Part shown: piece by piece, positions 9,702 through 16,463 of the stretch | Layout of the letters: each line of letters starts with the position of its first letter | How positions within the stretch are numbered: the first letter of the stretch is position 1 | Origin: Vibrio maritimus | GTDB taxonomy: Bacteria; Pseudomonadota; Gammaproteobacteria; Enterobacterales; Vibrionaceae | DNA: 64,000 bases | Direction of reading: 5' to 3' | NCBI GenBank assembly: GCA_003263775.1 | Contig: JYJJ01000079.1 | Span: forward strand, 248,001 to 312,000 | Notes under the pieces: model-generated | Seen by the model: only the letters and a program-made list of their open reading frames with translations | Database searches by the model: none | Told to the model about the DNA's origin: nothing | Made by a program: the position numbers and the translations under genes

Positions 9702-9824
9702 ATGTTTTATAAACGCGTACCGATGAGTGTTGCTGAATACAAGCGTTACAGGCTCGGAGTGGCGTTGATCATCTTTGCTATCGTCCTTCGCTTTGCTCTT
9801 CATATTTTCTGGCCTCAATACTAG
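9702..9824 (+). CDS. Small membrane protein (40 aa)
   Basis: A 40-residue frame beginning two bases after the preceding tiny gene, so translation is probably coupled. It has a basic N-terminus (MFYKRVPMSVAEYKRYRLG) and one hydrophobic helix (VALIIFAIVLRFALHIFW). The topology would be an N-terminal cytoplasmic basic arm with a single membrane pass. No homologue comes to mind. Together with its neighbour and the DUF6279 lipoprotein it may form an envelope-associated set, but that is inference. Confidence 0.5.
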   Translation: MFYKRVPMSVAEYKRYRLGVALIIFAIVLRFALHIFWPQY

Positions 9825-9958
9825 CTAAACTAGCTAAATCATACTGCGTGATGTGTGTAGCGAGCGTTTCTAATTTCGCTTTCACTCACTCTAGTTCACA
9901 GTTATAGCGCGGACTCTCTGTTACGCTTGTTTATGCAAGCATAGAAAAGGGACGCGCT

Positions 9959-11484
9959 ATGATTCCAACTTCCTCAAGTCATCTATCTCTTCCAGAGACA
10001 CTCTATACCTCCGTTCAAGTTCGTGAAGGCGAAGTGCTTGCTGCACGAGCATGTCATGTTGACATGTATTCCCTGATGTTACGCGCAGGCCAAGCTGTGT
10101 TTGATGAGGTAATTCATCGATACCCAGACGTTAACCATATCTTGATTTGTTGCGGTAAAGGCAATAATGGTGGAGATGGTTATGTTGTTGGCAAACTAGC
10201 TCTTGAGCGTGATCTTGTTGTGACCCTTTGGCAGGTGGGCTCTTCACAGGAGCTGAAAGGTGATGCTGCTACTGCACGTGATGCATTCGTAAAAGCGGGC
10301 GGAGTTATTAGTCCTGAGCAAAATACGGTTCCGAGTTCGGTGGATGTGATTGTTGATGGACTGCTAGGTACCGGGATTAAGGGCGAGGTCAGGCCTTATT
10401 TAGCTCACCTTATCGAACGTCTTAATCAAGCGAAAGCGCCAATAGTCGCGATAGACACGCCAAGTGGGTTAAACACGGATACTGGCTCAGTGGCGGGTAC
10501 CGCGATTGTCGCTGACTACACGGTCACCTTTATTGGTGTGAAGCAAGGATTAGTGACAGGGAGGGCAAGAGCTCACACTGGTATATTGAGTTTTGCAGGT
10601 CTTGGTATCGATGAAGTATTTACAAAGCAAAGCACAGAAAACGCGCTACTCGCGCAGTCGTCTTGGCTTGAGTTATTGAAAGCAAGATCGCGTGACACTC
10701 ACAAGGGAAGACAAGGGAGTGTGCTTGTTGTTGGGGGAAATGATGGAATGAGCGGCGCAGCTATCTCGCTTCTTGCGCGGCTTTAAAATCAGGAGCGGGG
10801 TTAGCAGCGACCTATGTGCATCTCGAGAGTTGTTTAGCGGTACGTGCTTTGCTCCCTGAGGCCATGGTTAGTGGCTATGAAATTGATTCTGTTTTGTTAG
10901 AGCAGCGAGTGCAATGGTCGAATGCAACATGTATAGGACCAGGCCTTGGGCGAGACCATTGGGGAGAGAGTGTTTACAAATCTGCCGTGCAACTTAGTAC
11001 CAAGTTCAACAAGCCAATAGTTGTCGATGCCGATGGCCTTTACTGGTTAAGTGTTGAATCAGAGCATAAGGACAATCGAGTATTGACGCCCCACCCAGGA
11101 GAAGCGGCAAGACTATTAGGTGTCACAAACGCTCAGATTGAAGACGATCGTTTTTCAGCTGCGCGCCACTTGCAGCAAAAATTTGGTGGTGTGGTTGTAC
11201 TTAAAGGTGCTGGAACCATTATTTGTGATAGTTCAACAACCGTTGTTTGCCATGCTGGTAATCCGGGAATGGCGACGGGAGGAATGGGGGATGTGCTGGC
11301 GGGTGTTATCGCTTCATTCTTGGCTCAGGGCTACCCTATTTTTAAAGCTGCAGTTCTTGGAACACTCGTTCATAGCTGCGCAGCGGATAGAAATGCGCAG
11401 ATGAAAGGGGAAGTAGGCATGATGGCTTCTGATGTACTTAATGATATTCGTTATGTATGTAGTGCAAAAAAGTGCTGGGATTGA
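9959..11484 (+). CDS. nnr: Bifunctional NAD(P)H-hydrate epimerase / ADP-dependent dehydratase (frameshifted)
   Basis: The two frames form one YjeF-type repair enzyme of about 508 residues that restores hydrated NADH and NADPH. The N-terminal epimerase half (YjeF_N) has CGKGNNGGDGYVVGKLAL near residues 63-80 and the conserved DGLLGTGIKG and IDTPSGLNTDTG. The C-terminal kinase-like dehydratase half has VLVVGGNDGMSGAA, IGPGLGRD, VVDADGLYWL, TPHPGEAARLLG, VVLKGAGTII and AGNPGMATGGMGDVLAG. The frame is lost near 10774-10780; one extra base restores ...AALKSGAGLAATYVHLE.... A purine-rich AAGGG precedes the ATG. Here it lies beside guaC rather than in the usual queG-tsaE-amiB-mutL cluster, so a second copy elsewhere is possible. 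Confidence 0.9.
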
Positions 11485-11774
11485 GCAAGTAGACAAAATT
11501 TTTTCAAAAAAACGATCTTTTTGAAGAAGCTTTGAGTGATTTTTGAGCGCTAAAATGACAGGTTTTTGCTTAGATTTGTGCTGAACGATGAGATTATCAT
11601 CAATAGATAAACGTTTGCTTTGGAAAATTTGATTAGAAATATGTTTGGTAATTTGTATTAAGTGTTTGATTTTAAGGTAAGTTTAAGGTTTATCTGATAG
11701 AAGTGAGGGATTTTGCTGCGGGCGAATTTGTAGCTTTTCGGAATAGTACCACAAAAAAAATTGTAATATCAGTC

Positions 11775-11802
11775 TTGCGAGAAAGTTTTCGCGACCTATA
11801 AT
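11775..11802 (+). promoter_or_regulatory. Sigma-70-type promoter of guaC
   Basis: TTGCGA (11775-11780) and a perfect TATAAT (11797-11802) are 16 bases apart. Between them is an imperfect inverted repeat (GCGAGAA...TTTTCGC) that could be an operator. The expected transcription start, about 11808-11810, falls at the foot of the first hairpin. Confidence 0.65.
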
Positions 11803-11806
11803 GCTG

Positions 11807-11838
11807 AAAACCGGAGCGTCTGCCAACGCTCCGGTTTT
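11807..11838 (+). terminator. Terminator-like hairpin 1 in guaC leader
   Basis: AAAACCGGAGCG and CGCTCCGGTTTT pair around the eight-base loop TCTGCCAA, and the stem ends in a run of seven T. It has the form of a rho-independent terminator but begins within a few bases of the predicted transcription start, so it may act as a 5' protective or attenuating structure or make a very short RNA. Confidence 0.7.
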
Positions 11839-11859
11839 TTTGTGTCCGAAGAAAGGTGA

Positions 11860-11875
11860 ACCGTCTGCCAACGGT
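11860..11875 (+). promoter_or_regulatory. Hairpin 2 in guaC leader with the same loop
   Basis: ACCG and CGGT close an eight-base loop TCTGCCAA identical to the loop of the first hairpin 41 bases upstream, although the stem sequences differ. Shared loop with different stems suggests the loop is what is recognised. Confidence 0.5.
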
Positions 11876-11943
11876 AAGCCAACGCATCATGTTTAGACAT
11901 ATGCCCACTGGAACATGTACTAATAAATCGAGGAATTTTTACA

Positions 11944-12987
11944 ATGCGTATCGAACAAGAACTTAAGTTAGGCTTTAAAGATGTACTGTTTCGCCCTAAG
12001 CGTTCAACACTGAAAAGTCGTTCTCAAGTAAATTTAACGCGCGATTTTACATTCAAGCACAGTGGTCGTCAATGGTCTGGTACACCAGTTATCGCTGCAA
12101 ATATGGATTCAGTGGGTAGTTTTGAAATGGCAACGTCTCTTGCGCAACACGGCGTAATGACAGCTATGCACAAACACTACACTGTTGAGCAGTGGGCAGA
12201 GTTCGTAAAAGGCGCTTCTAAAGAGACGCTAAACAAAGTATTCGTATCAACAGGTACGTCTGAGCGTGATTTCGAGAAAACTAAAGAAATCCTAGCGCTT
12301 AGCGAAGATCTAGAGTTCATCTGTATCGACATCGCAAACGGTTACTCAGAGCACCTTGTTGAGTACGTGCAAAAAGTACGTGCTGAGTTCCCTAACAAGA
12401 CTATCTCTGCAGGTAACGTTGTAACTGGCGACATGTGTGAAGAGCTAATCCTTGCGGGTGCTGACATCGTTAAAGTTGGTATCGGCCCTGGCTCTGTATG
12501 TACTACACGTGTTAAAACAGGTGTTGGTTACCCACAGCTTTCTGCAATCATTGAATGTGCAGACGCAGCACACGGCCTTGGTGGCATGATCATCGGTGAC
12601 GGTGGCTGTGCATGTGCGGGTGACGTTGCTAAAGCATTCGGTGGCGGTGCAGATTTCGTCATGCTTGGCGGTATGCTAGCAGGCCACGAGCAATCTGGCG
12701 GCGAAGTTATTGAAAAAGATGGCGAGAAATTCATGAAGTTCTACGGCATGTCTTCTCAGTCAGCAATGGACAAGCACTCTGGTGGCGTTGCAAACTACCG
12801 CGCAGCAGAAGGTAAAACAGTTCTTCTTCCTTACCGCGGTGACGTAAACAACACGATCCAAGACATCCTTGGTGGCGTTCGTTCTACTTGTACTTACGTA
12901 GGTGCAGCTAAGCTTAAAGAGCTTACTAAGCGTACTACGTTCATCCGTGTACAAGAGCAAGAGAACAACGTATTTGGTAAAGAGTAA
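11944..12987 (+). CDS. guaC: GMP reductase
   Basis: GuaC converts GMP to IMP and ammonia with NADPH, linking guanine to adenine nucleotide pools. The 347-residue product has the IMPDH/GMPR barrel signatures: PVIAANMDSVGSFEMA near residues 49-64, and the catalytic loop VGIGPGSVCTTR, in which the cysteine is the nucleophile. IIGDGGCACAGDVAKAFGGGADFVMLGGMLAG and the flap region FYGMSSQSAMDKH are also present. No CBS domains are present, which separates it from IMP dehydrogenase. Gene codon use is notably cleaner than its neighbours, as expected for a well-expressed gene. GAGGAATTTTTACA precedes the ATG. The structured leader upstream suggests regulation at the RNA level. Confidence 0.97.
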   Translation: MRIEQELKLGFKDVLFRPKRSTLKSRSQVNLTRDFTFKHSGRQWSGTPVIAANMDSVGSFEMATSLAQHGVMTAMHKHYTVEQWAEFVKGASKETLNKVFVSTGTSERDFEKTKEILALSEDLEFICIDIANGYSEHLVEYVQKVRAEFPNKTISAGNVVTGDMCEELILAGADIVKVGIGPGSVCTTRVKTGVGYPQLSAIIECADAAHGLGGMIIGDGGCACAGDVAKAFGGGADFVMLGGMLAGHEQSGGEVIEKDGEKFMKFYGMSSQSAMDKHSGGVANYRAAEGKTVLLPYRGDVNNTIQDILGGVRSTCTYVGAAKLKELTKRTTFIRVQEQENNVFGKE

Positions 12988-13025
12988 ATAGCTATTGGCT
13001 AGTAACTACTCTTAGTTAGATATCT

Positions 13026-13057
13026 AAAAAGAGCCGCTGATTAGCGGCTCTTTTTTT
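13026..13057 (+). terminator. Rho-independent terminator of guaC
   Basis: AAAGAGCCGCT / AGCGGCTCTTT with a four-base loop and a run of seven or more T. Confidence 0.95.
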
Positions 13058-13094
13058 GCCAAAATTTTTGCTCGGCGAACGCAAAAGAACCGTT

Positions 13095-13478
13095 TTAGAA
13101 GTTCTTGACCAAACTAGGCGTCTTTGAACAAAACCATCGATTAAAAAGCGATTTATACTCCCAGCCAAGGGAGAGAAGTTTTCTGGCAAGGCTTTGGTTT
13201 TCGATAATCTCTACTTCTACGCCTTGGTAGTGGTAGGGGTTGTTTTTTATGTACTGGATAAACTGCGTAAGCACACCTTGCCCTCTAGCCGATGGGATGA
13301 AATTCACAGAAACGATACTAAAACGCTGACTTCCCGCTGGGCTTCTCACTAAGCAATGGCCATATTCACTTTGAAATGTTTCGGAAAAAACCGGAAACGG
13401 CTCTGACTGGTATTTCTTTGAAACTAAGTCATATTGAGTGCAGAGATGCTGTAGAAGTTGCTGAGCTTTATAGTTCAT
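13095..13478 (-). CDS. Putative GNAT-like protein
   Basis: A 127-residue product (ATG at 13478; a TTG two codons upstream is a less likely start). FIPSARGQGVLTQFIQYIKN resembles the GNAT acetyl-CoA-binding loop (R-G-Q-G followed by a helix). The C-terminal VEIIENQSLARKLLSLGWEYKSLFNRWF resembles the motif-B N-x-x-A-x-x-L-x-x-x-G-[WF] pattern. The N-terminus (AQQLLQHLCTQYDLVSKKY) is helical and atypical. Substrate unknown. It converges on guaC. Confidence 0.6.
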   Translation of the reverse strand: MNYKAQQLLQHLCTQYDLVSKKYQSEPFPVFSETFQSEYGHCLVRSPAGSQRFSIVSVNFIPSARGQGVLTQFIQYIKNNPYHYQGVEVEIIENQSLARKLLSLGWEYKSLFNRWFCSKTPSLVKNF

Positions 13479-13797
13479 GGTCAACGATAGCCTGTGTCAA
13501 TGTAGTTTTTTACGATTTGTTACATCATCATTGTAGGTATAAATGCGGTTCTTAATAAGGTTCATGTGCCGTCAAAAATGTGCCGCATTTAGTGGGCGAA
13601 ATTTAGTCGCCTCCTATGAATAGCTTTGTACGTTCTACCTGGGATGATATTCAGTTGGGGTTGAGACTAGGCATCAACATAGACATCGCTCGCAATAGCT
13701 TGAATAGAAATATTTGGATATTGAAGACTGGTCTTTTCATATGCAAGTATATTACTAATAAGAAGGGTGGGATTCCCGTATTTTGCCGGGTTTTGGA
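13479..13797. other. Intergenic region, no convincing gene
   Basis: About 319 bases between divergent genes. A 61-codon plus-strand frame at 13616-13801 overlaps the next gene's start and has no ribosome-binding site, signal or recognisable motif, so I do not call it. Nothing else is apparent. Confidence 0.4.
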
Positions 13798-14547
13798 ATG
13801 AATAAAAAATTGGCTGTTATTGGTGGTCTAGTGGGAGTGTGTGCGTTGTTCTTTCTAGGAAAACGCAGCGGAGAGGAGCTTACTATGCCAAGCTGTGAAG
13901 TGATGGAAAAGGTGGAAACTCCGATCCACTTTTTTACTGGCGACTTTGTCAGTGATGAAAGGCTTCAAGAATATGTCGACTATTCAAACTTAGTGCTCGA
14001 CAATTCTTGTATACCCATGAGGCGAGTTATTGCAGGCGTGACTCGCATCGACCTCAAGGAGTTTGAAAGTCATGATACTGGCCGTTTACATAAACAATTA
14101 ATCGACACCGTTGGGGAAGCGACCTTGAAACCGATGCAGAAGAAAGGTCGATACTATGGACTCATTCTACCTGAAGGCCATGCTTTTGGGAGAGGCGGGT
14201 TCGTAGGCGAAGCACATTTGAATTTTAGTCGTAGTTTTTTTGTAATGACCGCAGATGCCCGTGATGCCATTTTAGAGCATGAACTGGGTCACTTAGCCTG
14301 GGCATGGCACAACGATGAGCCCATTCATTGGCTAAAAGGTATGCTGTTACCTGAACTCCATACCTTCATAAAGCCTTACGCCTTTGGTGCTTTGTGTCGG
14401 GAGGCGGGCACTGTGATGACTTATGCGGATAAATCGCTACCTATATATTCATCGCCAGATATTAAATACTACGGCACGGCTTGTGGTGATTCAAACAGCG
14501 CCGACAATGCTCGTCATATGAGAGAATTTGCGATGTCACTGATGTGA
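13798..14547 (+). CDS. Membrane-anchored metzincin-like zinc metalloprotease
   Basis: A 249-residue protein with an N-terminal signal anchor (KKLAVIGGLVGVCALFFLG). The zinc motif HELGHLAWAWH lies at residues 161-171, so the three histidines have the metzincin spacing HExxHxxxxxH, but the usual glycine at position 8 is a tryptophan. A plausible Met-turn follows (GTVMTYADKSLPIYSS; Met207), as in reprolysin and matrixin domains. Cysteines at 33, 71, 200 and 229 could form disulfides, consistent with a periplasmic or surface location. The ATG at 13798 is preferred to the TTG at 13783. The call is from motif and order only; the substrate is unknown. Confidence 0.65.
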   Translation: MNKKLAVIGGLVGVCALFFLGKRSGEELTMPSCEVMEKVETPIHFFTGDFVSDERLQEYVDYSNLVLDNSCIPMRRVIAGVTRIDLKEFESHDTGRLHKQLIDTVGEATLKPMQKKGRYYGLILPEGHAFGRGGFVGEAHLNFSRSFFVMTADARDAILEHELGHLAWAWHNDEPIHWLKGMLLPELHTFIKPYAFGALCREAGTVMTYADKSLPIYSSPDIKYYGTACGDSNSADNARHMREFAMSLM

Positions 14548-14560
14548 ACGTCAGTGACAT
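14533..14560. repeat. Perfect inverted repeat over the stop codon
   Basis: ATGTCACTGA and TCAGTGACAT flank an eight-base loop that contains the TGA stop of the metalloprotease gene. It can form a ten-base-pair hairpin but has no T-run, so it may protect the mRNA end rather than terminate. Confidence 0.5.
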
Positions 14561-14607
14561 AGGTTAATGAACAAAGTCATTGATTGCCGTTTAAAGGGTA
14601 TTCTTGA

Positions 14608-15762
14608 TTATCTTTGGGTGCATATATGGTCGACCGCGTGTTGAACAATAGTATGTGAGCTCAACATGGAGTTCTTCACTTGTATGATTTTATCTTCATT
14701 GCCAAACCTACAGTTGTTGAATAGTACATAGGCAAGGCCGATGTCTTTGAGAACGCTACGAAGTCTGGTCTCACCTTGCAGAACCAGCTTACGTTCAACT
14801 TCGTCAACACTATCAACGTCGACGGCCGCTTTGGCTATCGCTAGGATACCAGATAAGGCAATGCCAGGAATAAGCGCTAGCCCGCCAGTAAGCACAGTGG
14901 TGGCTGCAAGTAGTGTGGTTAACAGAACGGGCGTAAAGCCAGCGGCAACCCAATATTTGTCATCTCGAATATCTTGTGCTTTTTCAGCGACCCATTCTGT
15001 CGCACTGTTTCGGTTGTGAACGGCTTTACCCGTGTTTTTTCTTAGGTTTTCAGCGATGTCCATATCTTCAGAACCAACTTTTTTGCTGGCAAGTTTGCCA
15101 GCAGCCCATTGGCTGCCTTTTTTGACGCCTACTCCGGTTCCACTAATACCTTGCTTGATTGCGTAGCCCGCCAAATGGTTACCAACGCCATTTGCGACGG
15201 GTTTGAGAGCCATGCTGCCAAATGACGTACCGACACCGACACCAAACCCTACAGCTTGTTTAGCGACTGCTTTTGCTTTGGCTGCGTTTTTGTTCACCAT
15301 AGTGGCGTAATCGGTCAGCGATTTGACCGACCTTTCAGCAAGTTTAAGAGCCATACCCAGGTTTGCACATTCTGCAATGAGTTTGTTCTCACCCATATCG
15401 TGTCGAAGTATGTCGAAGTTAGGTGATTGTGCGATGAGCTTATAAACAGCTTGAGCATGAGGGGGGAGGCTCTCCCAAGCATCGGGATCGAAACCATCAG
15501 GCACTTTCGCTCGTTGCATCACGTTGGTTGTTGGAGTTTGTGGTTGGGAACGTTGTTCAGAATGGTGTTGAATGGGAGAGTTCGCAGCGTGGAGTAGACG
15601 ATTATCTTGGAGGTTGGGTTGACGCTGAGCTACGTTGGGTTGTTCAGAATTGCTGCGCTGATCCGACAAAGCTTTAGTGGAAGCCGCACGTCGCTGGGTG
15701 ATCGATGGTTGATGTTGTTTCTTTTTCTGCTGCGGCTGAGGTTCAAGCAAATCTGAATACAT
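14608..15762 (-). CDS. Q-rich N-terminus protein with hydrophobic hairpin, possible secreted effector
   Basis: The start at 15762 (MYSDLLEPQPQQKKKQHQ) is chosen over 15828 because GGAG lies upstream. Residues 1-85 are disordered and rich in Q, R, S and N (NVAQRQPNLQDNRL, HAANSPIQHH, VMQRAKV). They resemble the leader segments seen on some contractile-injection-system and polymorphic-toxin cargo. Residues 90-165 look helical; 165-230 are glycine/alanine-rich (VGFGVGVGTSFGS). Residues 270-313 form a long hydrophobic segment that could be a helical hairpin. The charged C-terminus ends in a Cys-containing stretch. There is no signal peptide. A small acidic protein gene lies upstream on the same strand. 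Function not recognised; the effector idea is inference. Confidence 0.45.
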   Translation of the reverse strand: MYSDLLEPQPQQKKKQHQPSITQRRAASTKALSDQRSNSEQPNVAQRQPNLQDNRLLHAANSPIQHHSEQRSQPQTPTTNVMQRAKVPDGFDPDAWESLPPHAQAVYKLIAQSPNFDILRHDMGENKLIAECANLGMALKLAERSVKSLTDYATMVNKNAAKAKAVAKQAVGFGVGVGTSFGSMALKPVANGVGNHLAGYAIKQGISGTGVGVKKGSQWAAGKLASKKVGSEDMDIAENLRKNTGKAVHNRNSATEWVAEKAQDIRDDKYWVAAGFTPVLLTTLLAATTVLTGGLALIPGIALSGILAIAKAAVDVDSVDEVERKLVLQGETRLRSVLKDIGLAYVLFNNCRFGNEDKIIQVKNSMLSSHTIVQHAVDHICTQR

Positions 15763-15885
15763 TGTATAACGTCTCCCTAACGACTTGTTATGAATGGATG
15801 TTGTTATCACGATATGCAACAACATCACTCAAAATAGGTTAGGAGAGATTTGCTAAGAATCTAGGTTTTACCGAACAGTTGATGT

Positions 15886-16332
15886 TTAGTTTTCAGTGTT
15901 GATCTCTGCGTAAGAGTGCAACAAGTCATTCAGTTCCTTTACCCAGCCTAGTACGTCTTTAGGTCGGTTATTCAGCAACACTTCGACGTGGTTACAGTGG
16001 GTCTGCAACGGGATCGCTTTTTCAAGGTTGAATGAAACGGCATAAAAGTGCCATAAAACGAGACGCGTCATACGTTCACTGTTCTGATTAGCGTTGTCTG
16101 AATCGTCAAATGCTTGTTGAATCTCACACAGAGCAATCGCAGTCATTCTTAAAATGGCATCAAGCTGGGTTGCTAGCATACGTTCTTCGTTATCCACTTC
16201 TTCTTGCTCGAAGGTGAACAGCTCGGTCATTACGTCCTCGGGTACCATGCGGCTTATCATGCGCGCAGCAAACTCTTCAAGCTCTTGTCGTGGCATGGTG
16301 TTGAGGGTATCGAAGGTGTAATCAGGGATCAT
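15886..16332 (-). CDS. Small acidic helical protein next to the effector-like gene
   Basis: A 148-residue, strongly acidic and apparently all-helical protein (PRQELEEFAARMISRMVPEDVMTEL...). It has no signal peptide and no motif I recognise. It sits directly upstream of the Q-rich gene on the same strand, 123 bases away, so the two may be co-expressed. Size, acidity and position would suit an immunity protein or chaperone for that neighbour, but nothing in the sequence proves it. Its own ribosome-binding site is weak. Confidence 0.5.
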   Translation of the reverse strand: MIPDYTFDTLNTMPRQELEEFAARMISRMVPEDVMTELFTFEQEEVDNEERMLATQLDAILRMTAIALCEIQQAFDDSDNANQNSERMTRLVLWHFYAVSFNLEKAIPLQTHCNHVEVLLNNRPKDVLGWVKELNDLLHSYAEINTEN

Positions 16333-16413
16333 AAATGCATACTCTTGCTATCGGTTGAGTCGTGCATTGTAAGGGGTTGGCAGTGATTTTCCAGCGTTTA
16401 GCATTCTAGATTG

Positions 16414-16441
16414 AAAAAAGAGCCACAATGATGTGGCTCTT
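16414..16441 (-). terminator. Rho-independent terminator (minus strand)
   Basis: AGAGCCACA / TGTGGCTCT with a four-base loop. Read on the minus strand it is followed by six T, so it ends the transcript of the S51 gene. Confidence 0.85.
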
Positions 16442-16463
16442 ACGGTGCTACTTGAGCATTAAA

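Larger units (their letters stand above)
11485..11943 (+). promoter_or_regulatory. Leader and promoter region of guaC
   Basis: This stretch of about 460 bases contains no gene. Its first part is AT-rich. The last 170 bases hold a strong promoter and two hairpins (listed separately) and then a 68-base spacer to the guaC start. The mRNA would therefore have a structured leader of about 130 bases. Confidence 0.6.

Noticed and set aside
9821..9840. Tandem CTAGCTAAA repeat after the second mini-gene
   Set aside because: Only two short copies; likely chance or a minor slippage, with no link to a function.
11807..11875. Guanidine-II (mini-ykkC) riboswitch, because of two similar hairpins
   Set aside because: That class has ACGR tetraloops; here the loops are TCTGCCAA and the gene is guaC, not a guanidine transporter.
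13616..13801. 61-codon frame before the metalloprotease
   Set aside because: No ribosome-binding site, overlaps the next start, no signal or homology pattern.
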